A stretch of 20,495 nucleotides of DNA from CAVQFO01 sp963711725 (GCA_963711725.1 CAVQFO010000013.1:1-20495); one strand, 5' to 3'. Shown: positions 1-9,633, counted from the first letter of the stretch. Translations and numbers: made by a program. The notes: generated by a model from the letters alone, not told the origin.

Positions 1-1
1 A

Positions 2-361
2 GCGGCGGCAATCCTCGCCAAAGTCGGCCTTGAGCGCTACGCCGATCACCAGCCCAATCAGCTCTCCGGCGGTCAGCAGCAACGGGTCGCCATAGCCCGC
101 GCCCTGATCAATAAGCCCCGGCTAATACTTGCCGACGAGCCTACCGGCAATCTGGACACCCAAACCAGCCGGGAGATCATGGGGCTGTTCACCGAACTGA
201 ACGCGGACCCATCGATCACCATCGTGGTGGTTACCCACGAGCCGGATATTGCCCAGTTCGCCAAGCGACTGGTGCGCTTTGTCGATGGACGTGTGGAGGC
301 CGATGGTCCGGCCGCGCGGCTCCTCGCTCAAGCAGTTCTCCAGGGCGGTCAACGGCCATGA
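2..361 (+). CDS. ABC transporter ATP-binding protein (LolD/MacB type), C-terminal part
   Basis: This is the C-terminal end of a nucleotide-binding subunit that would power the permease encoded downstream. The gene starts before the window. In the open frame from base 2 I read the ABC signature LSGGQQQRVAIARAL (about bases 59-103), the Walker B and D-loop LILADEPTGNLD (about 122-157) and the H-loop VVTHE (about 227-241). The TGA stop is at 359-361. The sequence after the signature is typical of the LolD/MacB/FtsE family, whose members act with FtsX/MacB-type permeases in lipoprotein release or tripartite efflux. The Walker A motif and start codon are outside the window. The partner permease starts 109 nt downstream beyond a REP pair. 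The family is clear; the exact substrate is not. Confidence 0.9.
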   Translation, partial: AAAILAKVGLERYADHQPNQLSGGQQQRVAIARALINKPRLILADEPTGNLDTQTSREIMGLFTELNADPSITIVVVTHEPDIAQFAKRLVRFVDGRVEADGPAARLLAQAVLQGGQRP

Positions 362-379
362 GGCGGGTACGGGTAGGTC

Positions 380-449
380 GGTTCGCGGTCGACACGACCG
401 CTCCTACATCCATGTATTGCGGTAGGAGCGGTCGTGTCGACCGCGAACC
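380..449. repeat. Paired inverted REP elements (BIME, GTAG class)
   Basis: Two perfect 27-nt inverted arms lie at 381-407 and 422-448, extended one pair by G380/C449, with a 14-nt spacer. Each arm is itself a small hairpin: GCGGTCG, a 3-nt loop, then CGACCGC (385-401 and 428-444). The right arm begins with GTAG (422-425) and the left ends with CTAC, the tetranucleotide that marks bacterial REP sequences mobilised by RAYT transposases. The element sits between an ABC ATPase gene and its permease gene. Its transcript could form a strong stem of about 28 bp that may affect relative expression or mRNA stability. A RAYT relic is present at 17755-17928. Confidence 0.85.
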
Positions 450-470
450 CGATCTGCCGGGAGCCGGACC

Positions 471-1695
471 ATGATCAGCATGGAACTCGCGCGCGAAGCC
501 TGGCGGGCGATGGGCACCAACCGGCTGCGGACCTTCCTCACCATGCTGGGCATGATCATCGGCGTGGGGGCCGTGGTACTGATGCTGGCCATCGGCCAGG
601 GCACCCAGTACATGGTGAACCAGGCCATCACTTCCATGGGAAGCAACCTGTTCATCATCCTCGCCGGCAGCTCCACCTCGGGCGGGCTGCGCATGGGCGC
701 GGGCAGCCAGCCTACCCTGACCGTGGCCGACGCCCAGGCCATCGGCGAGCTGCCGGCCGTGGCAGCGGTCGCCCCCTCGCTGCCGGGCACCGCCCAGCTC
801 ATCTACGGCTCCAATAACTGGAGCACCATGGTGGTGGGCACCACCAACGCCTACATTCAGGTCCGCGACTGGACCCTGGCCGAGGGGCGCGGATTCACCG
901 ACACCGAGGAACGGGGCGCCATTCGGGTCGCCATCCTGGGACAGACCGTGGCCCAGAATCTGTTCGGCGGCGAGGAGCCCGTAGGCCGCATGGTGCGAAT
1001 CCAGAAAAGCCCCTATCTGGTGGTGGGCCTGCTCGCGCCTAAAGGCCAAAGCCAGGACGGGCGCGATCAGGACGACACCGTGCTGGTCCCGGTCAGCACC
1101 GCCCAGCGCCAGTTGTTCGGCACCCTGTTCCCCGGCACCGTGCGCTTTCTGATGGTCCAGGCCCGCTCCCAGCAGGCCATGCCCCAGGCACAACGGGAAA
1201 TGACCCAGCTCCTGCGCCAGCGCCACCACATCCAACGCGGCCAGGATGACGACTTCACCATCCGCAATCTGGCCGCCCTCGCCCAAACCGCGGCCACCAC
1301 CACCCGGACCTTGTCCTTCATGCTGGGCGCCATCGCCTCGATCTCGCTGCTGGTGGGCGGCATCGGCATCATGAACATCATGCTGGTCTCAGTCACGGAG
1401 CGAACCCGGGGAAATCTGCATCCGCATGGCTATCGGCGCCACGCCCGGCAACGTGCTCACCCAATTCCTGATGGAGGCCATCCTGTTGTCCATCATAGGC
1501 AGTTCCATCGGCATCTTTCTGGGCATTGGCGGAGGCTGGCTGGTCAGCGTCATGAGTAAAATGCCGGTGGTAGTCACCGTCTGGTCCATCGGCTTGGCAT
1601 TTGCGGTAGCAGCGGGAATCGGCATTTTCTTCGGCATCTACCCCGCCCGCAAAGCCGCCAACCTGAAGCCGATCGAGGCGCTGCGGTACGAATAG
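471..1695 (+). CDS. MacB/FtsX-type ABC transporter permease, one frameshift
   Basis: This is an inner-membrane permease of a LolD/MacB-type ABC system, about 407 aa when repaired. The start ATG 471 gives ELAREAWRAMGTNRLRTFLT followed by TM1 (MLGMIIGVGAVVLMLAIG). That is the usual N-terminus of stand-alone MacB-like permeases. A periplasmic MacB_PCD-type domain follows. Three C-terminal TM segments come next, starting with SISLLVGGIGIMNIMLVSVTERTR, and the protein ends in the family tail YPARKAANLKPIEALRYE. The frame breaks in a run of four G at 1408-1411. Removing one G gives TREICIRMAIGA, and the conserved C-terminal third continues in that frame to TAG 1693-1695. No ATPase domain is fused here, because the ATPase is the separate upstream gene. 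The extra G could be a sequencing error or a true mutation that removes the last two TM segments. Confidence 0.85.
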
Positions 1696-1813
1696 CTGCA
1701 TGTAACCATCCGGAGAACTTAGCGTGGGCAAAGCGCACTCGGATTCTGCAAGCCACCACAATTTACAAACGCGGGGTAGAAATACCCTCTCAACCGCGTG
1801 GGCTGTGCCCGCC

Positions 1814-2280
1814 CTACTTGGCTGCGTCAATCCCTGGCTGTAGGCCCGCCGCCTCGATTCCAGCCAACGCACAGGCCTCATCCTGATCGGAGCTGTCGCC
1901 GCTGACACCAACCGCACCGACAGCCCGACCCTCGCGGCCCAGAACCAGCACGCCTCCCGGCACCGGCACGCAGCGCCCATCGGAGGCAGCAGCCAGCGCA
2001 CCCAAAAACGCCTCGCGACCTTATTACGCTCGCCAATGGCGCGGCTGCCCAATCCCAACCCCAGAGCACCGAACGCCTTGCCTCGGGCCACATCGAAGCG
2101 CAACACGCCCGAGCCGTCCTCCCGCTCCATGGCAACCAGTTGACCACCGGCGTCCAGCACCACCACCGTCAACGGCATCAGCTCGCGCTGACGTCCTTCC
2201 TTCAAGGCAGCCTTCATGATCCGCCGGGCCTTGTTGATGGGCAGGCTGACAGCGATCGAATAGACATCGGTTTTGGCCAT
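1814..2280 (-). CDS. GlcG/HbpS-like (DUF336) protein, one frameshift
   Basis: This is a small protein of about 155 aa of the GlcG/HbpS fold, a family that includes haem-binding HbpS and the uncharacterised GlcG of glycolate operons. The start ATG (2280-2278) has a strong Shine-Dalgarno GGAGGA at 2290-2285. The N-terminal part reads INKARRIMKAALKEG, then VVVLDAGGQLVAMEREDGSG and RGKAFGALGLGLGSR. The second half reads AFLGALAAASDGRCVPVPGG, then GAVGVSGDSSDQDEACALAG, and ends at TAG (1816-1814). Both halves match one continuous family member but lie in different frames. The break is at about 2003-2025, and one missing base repairs it. The gene is last in the direction of hyp transcription, 143 nt after hypX, so it may be co-transcribed. 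Its role there is unknown. Confidence 0.8.
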
Positions 2281-2398
2281 GTATTCCTCCAGGAGGTTCG
2301 GAAATTGATTGCGCGAAGCCTTTCTCGAGGCCGCGGAGTCCCCTTCCGGAAGAGCGCGGGGATAGGACTCCCAATCCCTTATGGAGATTGATTTCATT

Positions 2399-2417
2399 CG
2401 GAACGGCTCGCGTTCCG
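2399..2417 (-). other. Hairpin between hypX and the GlcG-like gene
   Basis: A perfect 7-bp stem CGGAACG/CGTTCCG with a 5-nt loop begins 7 nt after the hypX stop codon. No run of T follows on the minus strand, so it is not a convincing intrinsic terminator. It may protect the 3' end of the hyp message or attenuate read-through. Nothing else is visible in the 143-nt gap apart from the Shine-Dalgarno of the next gene. Confidence 0.35.
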
Positions 2418-2423
2418 GCCTCC

Positions 2424-4090
2424 TTAACGGTGCACGGCCAGATGGAGCGGCGTCCAGGAATGCGGGCGCTTGTACACGAAGTTATAGCGGGCGACATGAT
2501 AGCTGGGATCGAAGCCATAGAAATTGAGCCGCATCCGCTCTAATTCCTCATCGCGGTAGGCATCCACGGGCAGTCGGGCTCGGCCAACCGGCCGGCTTGA
2601 GCCGCAGCCGCCCAGGCCCTGCGTGGGCCAAGGCCGCGCGCGCTCACGCACAGCCGGTTCAACGCCGGACCCCGTGCATCGAGGCATTCGTCCACCAGAC
2701 CCAGCTCCTCCGCTTCCGGCGCCCCCAGCGGCAGGCGCCGGCCCATCACCCGTTGAACATTGTCCCCGCCCACCCGCCGGGGCAACACGTACGTCCAATA
2801 CTCGGAGCCATGGAGATTGCCCATGTTCTTGTAGTGCGGATTGAGCACCACGCCGCGATGGGCGATCACGCGGTCGGCGGCCATGGCCAGGAACACCCCG
2901 CCCGCGCCCGCGTTACCCCGCAGGGCCGCGACGGTCACCGCCTCTTCCGTGGTCAGGAGCTCGCCCACCAGGTCGTCCATGGCGTTGATGTTGCGCCACG
3001 ATCATCGGCGGGGCTGTCCGCCGCCTCGATACGGTTCAGGTGAATGCCGTTGGAAAAGAATTCCTCGCCCCCCAACAGCACAATCACCCTAGGGCCGCGG
3101 GCCCGCAGCTCCCGGTAGGCGGCCAGCAGCCGCCGGCATTGCTCCGTGGACATGGCGCCGTTGTAGAAATCGAAGCGCAGATAGCCGATGCCCTCGTCCA
3201 GGTTGTAGCCGATCTCGCGATAGCTTGCCCGGCCGTCCTCCTCGAAGCCGATAGGTCTTCCGGCAACCGAGGACCCGCTCCGCCAGGACCTGGGTCGCCG
3301 GCAGCTTGAAGGAGGGGTGCGTCCCCTTCCAGGGCGCGGAGGTGACCGATCCAAACCGCACCGTCCGTGGTCGCCCGGCACACTGCGCCGTCGCGCCAAG
3401 CCAGGAGATCCCCGGGCGCCCCTCGCAGCCGGTCTTCCGCGTGGGCATCGAAAAGCGGCAGCAGACCCGCAATCCGGTCGCATAGGCCGGGGAAGCCATC
3501 TGCACTGCGAATCTTGCGCAGGACCGCCCGGGTGTCGTCCGCCGCCCAATCGATGGCTCGATCCTCTTGCCGGACCGGCGGGCGCAGCCGCCCACGCACA
3601 TCCGGCGAGCCGTAATCCAGCGGCCGGGGCCGGAACCTCGGCTTGAAACCGGTTCAGGGCTGCTCCAGCGCCCTCCAGGCGGCATCCGTCACCTCCCGGC
3701 GGTACAGGCTGGCCTTGGCCGCGGGACGCATGGGGAACGTCTCGGCGGCCCAGATGGCGCCGGCGTCCATTTCCGCATTTGCCTGGAGCACGGTCACGCC
3801 CCAGTCGCGTTCAGCGTCCAGCACCGCCCAGTCCAGCGCCGAGGGGCCGCGATCGCCGACGATCCCCGGGTGCACCACCAGGCATACCCTTGAGACCAAA
3901 CCGGCACGGGGATGGCCCGCTTCAGATAGGGCGCCACGATCAGGTCCGGCTGGAACAATTCCACTGCTTCGATGGTGGTTTCATCGTTGATATCGAACTC
4001 CACGGACAGCTCGTGGCCGAGGCGGGCCAGCTCGGTATAAAGACGCTGGGTCAGGCTGTTGAATCCGTGGCAGAGCAGAAGAATCTTCAT
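2424..4090 (-). CDS. hypX: Hydrogenase maturation factor HypX (HoxX), several frameshifts
   Basis: HypX is a cytoplasmic two-domain protein that, in the Ralstonia/Aquifex model, makes the CO ligand of the [NiFe] site from formyl-tetrahydrofolate under aerobic conditions. The start ATG is 4090-4088, 9 nt after hypE. The N-terminal formyltransferase-like domain shows MKILLLCHGFNSLTQRL and the HPGIVGDRGPSALDW motif. The linker reads DYGSPDVRGRLRP and RAIDWAADDTRAVLRKIR. The C-terminal enoyl-CoA-hydratase-like domain shows YLRFDFYNGAMSTEQC, FFSNGIHLN, NAGAGGVFLAMAADRV and NPHYKNMGNLHGSEYW. The end reads MRLNFYGFDPSYHVARYNFV and then HLAVHR, with TAA at 2426-2424. The whole is about 555 aa, as expected. 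The reading frame breaks near 3900, 3657, 3625, 3315, 3268, 3000 and 2570. Each time the family sequence continues at once in another frame, so either the assembly has indel errors or the gene has decayed very recently. Confidence 0.9.
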
Positions 4091-4099
4091 TGGAGCCTG

Positions 4100-5136
4100 C
4101 TAACAAATACGGGGAAGTTGTTCGCCGGACAGCCAGTCCACCACGCGATGGCCGCCGAAGCCCGTCTCCATTTCCACGAAGCCGTCCGGGTCCTCCACCA
4201 CTTGGCCGATCGCCGCCGCGTCGCGGCCCAACGGATGTGCACGCATCACGGTCAGCAGCTCGTTCGCGTGATCCTCGGGGCAGATGGCGATGAGTTTGCC
4301 CTCATTGGCCACATAAAGGGGGTCCAGTCCCAGAAACTCGCAGGCGGCGCGGACTTCCTCGCGCACGGGAATGTCCGCTTCCCGAATGCGCATGCCGACA
4401 CGGGACTGACGGCAAAGCTCGTTCAACGTGTTGCCCACTCCGCCGCGGGTGGGATCGCGCAGGCAGTGGATATGCGGCACCGCCCGAACCATGTCGGCAA
4501 CCAATTCGTGCAACGCCGCCGTGTCCGATTCGATGCCGGTGCCGAAGCTCAGATTCTCCCGCTGGGAATCACCGCCACGCCGTGATCGCCCACGGTGCCG
4601 CTCACGAGAATGACGTCCCCCGGCCGTGCCCTGTGGCCGCCGATTTCCAGGCCCTCCGGCACCACGCCCACGCCGGTGGTGGTGATGAACACGCCGTCGC
4701 CCTTGCCCTGTTCCACGACCTTGGTGTCGCCGGTGACGATGGGCACGCCGGCCTCGCTGGCGGCCCCGGCCATGGATTGCACGATCCGCCTAAGATCCGC
4801 CAGAGGCAGGCCTTCCTCAAGGATGAAGGAGGCCGCCAGATACAGCGGGCGAGCGCCCGACATGGCCACGTCGTTCACCGTGCCATGCACGCTGAGGCAG
4901 CCGATATCACCGCCGGGGAAGAACAAGGGAGACACCACATGGCTATCACAAGCCATGACCATGCGCCCGGGTGGCGGCGCGAACAGGGCCTGGTCGTCCA
5001 GCCGCCGCAGAATTTCGTTGTCGAACGCCGCCACGAACAGCTCTTCGATCAACTGGGCCATGGCCCGCCCGCCGCCGCCGTGGATCATTTCAACCCGGCC
5101 GTTGCGTAGATCCAGCTTCTTGCCGAAGGCACGCAT
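4100..5136 (-). CDS. hypE: Hydrogenase maturation protein HypE, one frameshift
   Basis: HypE takes the carbamoyl group from HypF onto its C-terminal cysteine and dehydrates it to a thiocyanate, the source of the CN ligands. The start ATG 5136-5134 overlaps the hypD stop as TGATG, so translation is coupled. Residues 1-50 read RAFGKKLDLRNGRVEM, then HGGGGRAMAQLIEELF. The ATP-grasp/AIRS-like core shows VMACDSHVVSPLFFPGGDIG, VHGTVNDVAMSGARPLYL, VTGDTKVVEQGKGDGVFI and later DPTRGGVGNTLNEL. The protein ends in LPRIC, the canonical HypE tail with the catalytic cysteine, before TAG 4102-4100. One break near 4556-4562 separates GDHGVAV from ENLSFG. One added base (for example C, giving SRENLS) restores the frame. 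Length is about 345 aa, normal for the family. Confidence 0.94.
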
Positions 5137-6272
5137 CAGGCCGTGTTCCGCGCGACGCGGGTACGGCCATAGAGATACTGGGCGGCGCAGGCACCTTCCG
5201 AAGAGACCATGCAGGAGCCCATGGGATGGTCCGGCGTACAAGCCGTTCCGAACAAGGTGCAATCCCGCGGCTGCTTGACGCCCCGGAGAATAGCCGGACA
5301 TTCGCAGGCCTGGTGGTCGGGAATGGAAGGCGCGGTCATGCCAAACCGCCGTTCGGCGTCCAGATCCGCGTAGTCCGCCTTGATCCGCAACGCGCTATAG
5401 GGCACCAGCCCCAGGCCTCGCCACTCGAACTCCCGCCGCAGCTCGAACACATCGGCCACCAGCCGCTGGGCCTTCTCGTTACCCGTCCGATTCACGGCCC
5501 GGCTGAACTCGTTCTCCACTTCAGCCCGGCCTTCGTTGAGCTGGCGGATCAGCATGAGCACCGCCTGCATCACATCCAGCGGCTCGAAGCCGGCGATCAC
5601 CACCGGGCGCCGATACTCCTCGGCAAAGAATTCGTAGGGCCGGCTGCCAATCACGGTGCTGACGTGGGCGGGACCGATAAACCCATCCACTCGCACACTA
5701 CCTACCCGGCGCACCTCGGGGGAATCCAGGATGCTCTGGATGGCGGATGGCGTCAGAACGTGGTTGCAGTAGACGGAGAAGTTATCAAGCCCGTCGGCGC
5801 GGGCTCGCTGGATCGCCACAGCGGTGGGCGGCGTGGTGGTCTCGAAGCCGATTGCGAAGAACACCACCTGGCGCTCCGGCTCCTCCCGAGCGATACGCAA
5901 AGCATCGTCCACGGCATAGACCATGCGCACGTCGGCGCCGTCGGCCTTGGCCTTGAGCAGGCTGTATCCCTTGGCGGTGGGAACCCGGAGCATATCCCCA
6001 TAGGTGCACAGGGTTACCGCCGGATCACGCACCAGGTCGATGGCACCTTGCAGCCGCCCGATCGGCAGCACGCAGACCGGGCAGCCGGGACCGTGGACCA
6101 GCTTGACGCTGGCGGGAAGCAGATCCGCGACGCCGTACCGTGAGATGGCATGGGTATGGCCGCCGCAAAACTCCATCAGATGATAGTCCCGGTCCGGTCG
6201 CGCTGCCTCTGCGATGGCCGCGGCGATGCGACGGGCGAGCCTGCCGTCGCGGAATTCGTCCACAAACTTCAT
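5136..6272 (-). CDS. hypD: Hydrogenase maturation protein HypD (intact)
   Basis: HypD is the [4Fe-4S] scaffold that, with HypC, assembles the Fe(CN)2CO unit of [NiFe]-hydrogenases in the cytoplasm. The 378-residue frame is unbroken. It carries MKFVDEFRDG at the N-terminus, FCGGHTH at residues 35-41, HGPGCPVC at 60-67 with the redox cysteines C64 and C67, and GFETTTPPTA in the middle. The cysteine-rich C-terminal cluster follows: ACECPAILRGVKQP, DCTLFGTACTP and MGSCMVSSEGACAAQYLYG. Start ATG 6272-6270 lies 46 nt after hypC. The stop overlaps the hypE ATG. It is one of the few hyp genes here without a frameshift, which shows that the cluster is not uniformly decayed. Confidence 0.97.
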   Translation of the reverse strand: MKFVDEFRDGRLARRIAAAIAEAARPDRDYHLMEFCGGHTHAISRYGVADLLPASVKLVHGPGCPVCVLPIGRLQGAIDLVRDPAVTLCTYGDMLRVPTAKGYSLLKAKADGADVRMVYAVDDALRIAREEPERQVVFFAIGFETTTPPTAVAIQRARADGLDNFSVYCNHVLTPSAIQSILDSPEVRRVGSVRVDGFIGPAHVSTVIGSRPYEFFAEEYRRPVVIAGFEPLDVMQAVLMLIRQLNEGRAEVENEFSRAVNRTGNEKAQRLVADVFELRREFEWRGLGLVPYSALRIKADYADLDAERRFGMTAPSIPDHQACECPAILRGVKQPRDCTLFGTACTPDHPMGSCMVSSEGACAAQYLYGRTRVARNTA

Positions 6273-6318
6273 GAAAAACGTCTCATAGTCGCCGGCCGCC
6301 CGCTGGGAACACCCGGGC

Positions 6319-6530
6319 TCAGCTCAGCTGCTCGAACAGCTCAAGAGTGCGTCGCGCCTCGGCGGGATCGAGGCGGTTCAGCGCGTAGCCGACATGCACA
6401 ATCACGTAGTCGCCCACGGCCGCGCCATCGACCAGGATCAGCGACACCGAACGGCGCACGCCCCCCAGGTCGACCACGGCCTGGTCGTCTTCTCCCATCT
6501 CCACGATTCGCGCGGGCACGGCAGACACAT
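6319..6530 (-). CDS. hypC: Hydrogenase maturation chaperone HypC, start frame broken
   Basis: HypC is a small chaperone that binds HypD and the iron centre through its N-terminal cysteine (residue 2) and escorts the large subunit. The open frame reads VPARIVEMGEDDQAVVDLGG, then GDYVIVHVGYALNRLD, and ends at TGA 6321-6319. A naive start at GTG 6528 would lack the essential cysteine. Two bases upstream, ATG TGT CTG (6530-6522) encodes MCL. One missing base at about 6521 would join it to the frame as MCLAVPARIVE, the normal HypC N-terminus. The true start is therefore taken as 6530, only 2 nt after the hypF stop. The repaired length of 70 aa is typical. Confidence 0.9.
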
Positions 6531-6532
6531 GG

Positions 6533-8851
6533 TCAGCCCCCTTTCATCGTTTGAACACCGATCCAGGCCTGGCCAAGGCTGATCCCGCCGTCGTTGGGCG
6601 GGACCTGCCGAGCCTGGAAGACATGCAGGCCCTTGTCTCTGAGCCGGCCGCGCAGGCTACAGGCCAGCACTCGGTTCAGGAAGCAGCCCCCGGCCAACAC
6701 CACGCGCCGCGTGTCCGCCGTCTTGGCCGCTCGAAGAACCCATCGGGCCAGTGCATCCACCAGAACGGCGTGGAACAGCGCCGCCCCGCGCGCGGGCTCA
6801 TTCTCCCGCGCCAAAACATCCATCAACGCCAGCAGATCCAAGGCATTGTCGTCGGCGATCCGGTACAAGCCGGATCGCGCGGGTTCCGGGCCCCAGTGGG
6901 CCGCCAGAGCCTCCAACTCCATCGCCGCCTGGCCTTCGTAGCTGGCGCACTCGCGCACGCCCAGCAAGGCCGCCGCGGCGTCGAACAGCCGCCCGGCGCT
7001 GCTGGTGGGCGGCGGTTCACACCGGAGCGCAGCATTTCCGCAACCGCCTCCGCCGGCCGATCGGGAAACCGTGAAACGATTTCATCGCTCCGCCCCAGGG
7101 CATGCAGAACCGAAGCGCCCATACGCCAGGGCTCCTGCGCCGCCCGATCGCCGCCCGGCAGCGCAAGGGGACGGAAATGCCCCAGCCGCTGAAAATCAAT
7201 ACCATTCGACAACAGCAATTCACCACCCCAAGCCGTCCCGTCCGTACCCAGGCCGACGCCGTCCAGGGCCAAGCCCAGGACGGGCCCCGTGAGGCCGTGT
7301 TCGGCAGCCACCGCGGCCACATGGGCGTGATGATGCTGCACACTGAGACAAGGTATTCCCCGCTCCGCCGCGAAGATCTCGGCATAGCGGCTGGCATGGA
7401 AATCCGGGTGCAGATCGCGGACCACGGCTGCGGGCTTACGCCCCAGCAAGTCCTGCAAATGGTCCACGGCATCTTCGAACGCGACGCAGGCCGCGCGGTT
7501 GTCCAGATCGCCATTGTGCTGGGAAAGCACCGCCCTGTCGTCGCCGGTGAGGCATACGTGTTCTTGAGGCCGGCGCCCACTGCCAGCACCGAAGGCCCGC
7601 CCGCCGGCAGGCGCACAGGCTCGGGCACATAGCCCCGGGCACGGCGAACAAAGGCTGGCGCCCCGCTCTGCCAACGCAGGACACTGTCATCGCAGCGGAC
7701 CAGGATATCCCGGTCGTGCAAGACAAAAGCGTCGGCGATATCGCCCAATTGGTTCACCGCCTCTTCATTGCCGGTCACCAGGGGTTCTCCGTTGCGGTTC
7801 CGCTGGTCGCCACCAGCACCGGCCCTGAGGGATCGTCAAGCCAGCGGACGCCGGCCGGCTGGCCGGCGCCTTCGTGGAACAACAGGTAGTGCACCGGGGC
7901 GTAGGGCAGCATAATCCCGATTTCCCGCACACCGGGCGCCACGCCCACGAGTCGCCGGTCGCAATCCGACAGTTTTCTAAGCAGCACGATGGGTCGTTCC
8001 GGACCCGAGAGCAGATCCGCCTCACGGTGATTCGCCTCCGCCAGCGCCCGTGCCGCCGCCACGCCCGGCACCATGACGGCGAACGGCTTGGCCTCCCGCC
8101 GCTTGCGCGCTCGCAAGCGCGCCACCGCATCGGCGTTGGCGGCATCGCACAACAGATGGAAACCGCCCACGCCACGCACGGCCGTATGCGCCCCTCTTTC
8201 AGCAGGCCCCAGGCAGCGGCCACCACATCGGCACTGGGACGCGCCGGCCGCCGGCGAACAAGGTCAGGCGCGGTCCGCACGTGGGGCAGGCGTTGGGCTG
8301 AGCATGGAATCTTCGATCCAGAGGATCGCCATACTCGGCCTGGCAGTCCGCGCAAAGCTGGAAGCCCGCCATGGAGGTATTGCGCCGATCGTAGGGGAGT
8401 TTTCTGGTAATCGTGTAGCGGGGCCCGCAATGGGTGCAGTTGATGAACGGATAGCGGAACCGGCGATCGGCGGGATCGAAAAGCTCCGCCAGGCATTCCG
8501 GGCAAAGGCCGGTATCCGGGGCGACGACGCCGCGTTCGCCCTGTTCGACGCTCGGCAGAATCGTGAAGTCCCGCTCGTCGCTGCGGCAGGTGAGCGACCG
8601 GTGTTCCAAGCTGTCGACCCGAATCGGCCGCGGCGCGACGGCCAGTCCATCGGCGAACCGGGCCAGGGCCGCGGCCGTGCCCTGGACTTCCAGTTCCACC
8701 CCATGCGGGCGATTACGAACCCAACCCTGACGCCGCATTCCCGGGCCAGTCGATAGGCAAACGGGCGGAAGCCGACACCCTGAACCCGGCCTCGCAGCCA
8801 CAAGCCAAGCCGGGCCAGCCCCGAAACATTCTTGATCGCGGCAACCGGCAT
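6533..8851 (-). CDS. hypF: Carbamoyltransferase HypF, several frameshifts
   Basis: HypF converts carbamoyl phosphate and ATP to a carbamoyl adenylate and transfers it to HypE, the first step of CN ligand synthesis. Order of domains: acylphosphatase (GRVQGVGFRPFAYRLA near the start, then GWVRNRPHGVELEVQG); two zinc-finger blocks (CPECLAELFDP, INCTHCGPRYTITRKLPYD, CADCQAEYGDP, ACPTCGP); a YrdC-like domain (VGGFHLLCDAANADAVARLR, RKRREAKPFAVM, LPYAPVHYLLF, VATSGTATENP); and a Kae1-like C-terminal domain (VQHHHAHVAAVAAEHGL, LALDGVGLGTDG, SSAGRLFDAAAALLGV, VVLAGGCFLNRVL, PPNDGGISLGQAW). Stop is TGA 6535-6533. Total is about 773 aa, the normal size. Breaks lie near 8730, 8238, 8185, 7782, 7560 and 7005, mostly repaired by one added base. 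ATG 8851 is the likely start; ATG 8887 in the same frame is an alternative. Confidence 0.93.
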
Positions 8852-8885
8852 GCTCGAGACCAGCCGCCATCCGGCCGGGAGCGAC

Positions 8886-9633
8886 ATCGGACCGGCGCGC
8901 CCGCAGCCAATCCAGCCAGGCCCGCATGCCTTCGCCGCTCCGGGCCGAGACTTTCAACACCTCCAGATCCGGATTGACCCGCCGCGCACTCCACGCAGCG
9001 GTCCACGTCGAAGTCCACATGTGGCAACAAATCCATCTTGTTGAGCAGCATCAACCGGGAGGCGGCAAACATATTCGGATACTTGAGCGGTTTGTCTTCC
9101 CCTTCCGTGACCGAAAGGATAACGACCTTGGCCGCTTCCCCCAGGTCGAATTCCGCCGGGCAGACCAGATTGCCCACGTTTTCGATGAAAAGCGTCCCGC
9201 CCTGCTCCAGGGGCAGACTGTCCAGCGCATGGCCAACCATGTGCGCGTCTAGGTGACAGCCCTTCCCGGTGTTGATCTGGACCGCCGGGGCGCCGGTGGC
9301 GCGGATTCGGTCCGCGTCGTTGCTGGTCTGTTGGTCGCCTTCGATGACGGCGACCGGCGCCGTCAGGGCCTTCAGAGTCTCCACCAACAGGCTGGTCTTG
9401 CCCGCACCCGGGCTGGAAACCAGGTTTAACGCGACAATGCCCTCGGCCGCCAACCGCTCACGGTTGCGCTCCGCATGGGCGTTGTTTTCGGCCAGAATGT
9501 CCTGCTCCAGGCTGACAGTCCGGGATGCCTCGCCGTGGTGATGGGAGTGGTCGTGGTCGTGCTCGTGGTGGTGATGGGCCACGCCGTCCCGATGAACATC
9601 CCGATTGTCGCCACATCCGCAAGTCGTACACAT
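8886..9633 (-). CDS. hypB: Hydrogenase nickel-insertion GTPase HypB, frameshifted near the end
   Basis: HypB is the GTPase that works with HypA to deliver nickel to the hydrogenase large subunit. ATG 9633-9631 overlaps the hypA stop as TGATG. The N-terminus reads MCTTCGCGDN, the high-affinity CxxCGC nickel site, followed by a histidine-rich stretch (HHHHEHDHDHSHHH) that may store nickel or zinc. The GTPase domain shows NLVSSPGAGKTSLL (P-loop), VIEGDQQTSNDADRIR, NTGKGCHLDAHMV, IENVGNLVCPAEFDLGE and LLNKMDLLPHVDFD (NKxD base motif). A break near 8983 separates DRCVECA from RRVNPDLEVLKVSARSGEGM. No frame then gives a stop before the hypF start. One missing T just before ATG 8887 would create a TGATG junction like the two others in this operon, so the end given is approximate. 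Confidence 0.92.

Noticed and set aside
231..1286. Long minus-strand open frame of 351 codons
   Set aside because: It runs antisense to the ABC ATPase and permease genes, whose frames carry clear motifs; its composition (Gly/His/Ala-rich) is that of a shadow frame.
1769..1799. Hairpin GGGTA-GAAA-TACCC within outer ACGCG/CGCGT arms between the convergent macB-like and glcG-like genes
   Set aside because: The inner stem is only 5 bp, a 7-nt bulge separates the outer arms and there is no T run on either strand, so a bidirectional terminator is not supported.
4971..6143. Plus-strand open frame of 390 codons
   Set aside because: It is antisense to the intact, motif-rich hypD gene and part of hypE; GC-rich shadow with no family features.
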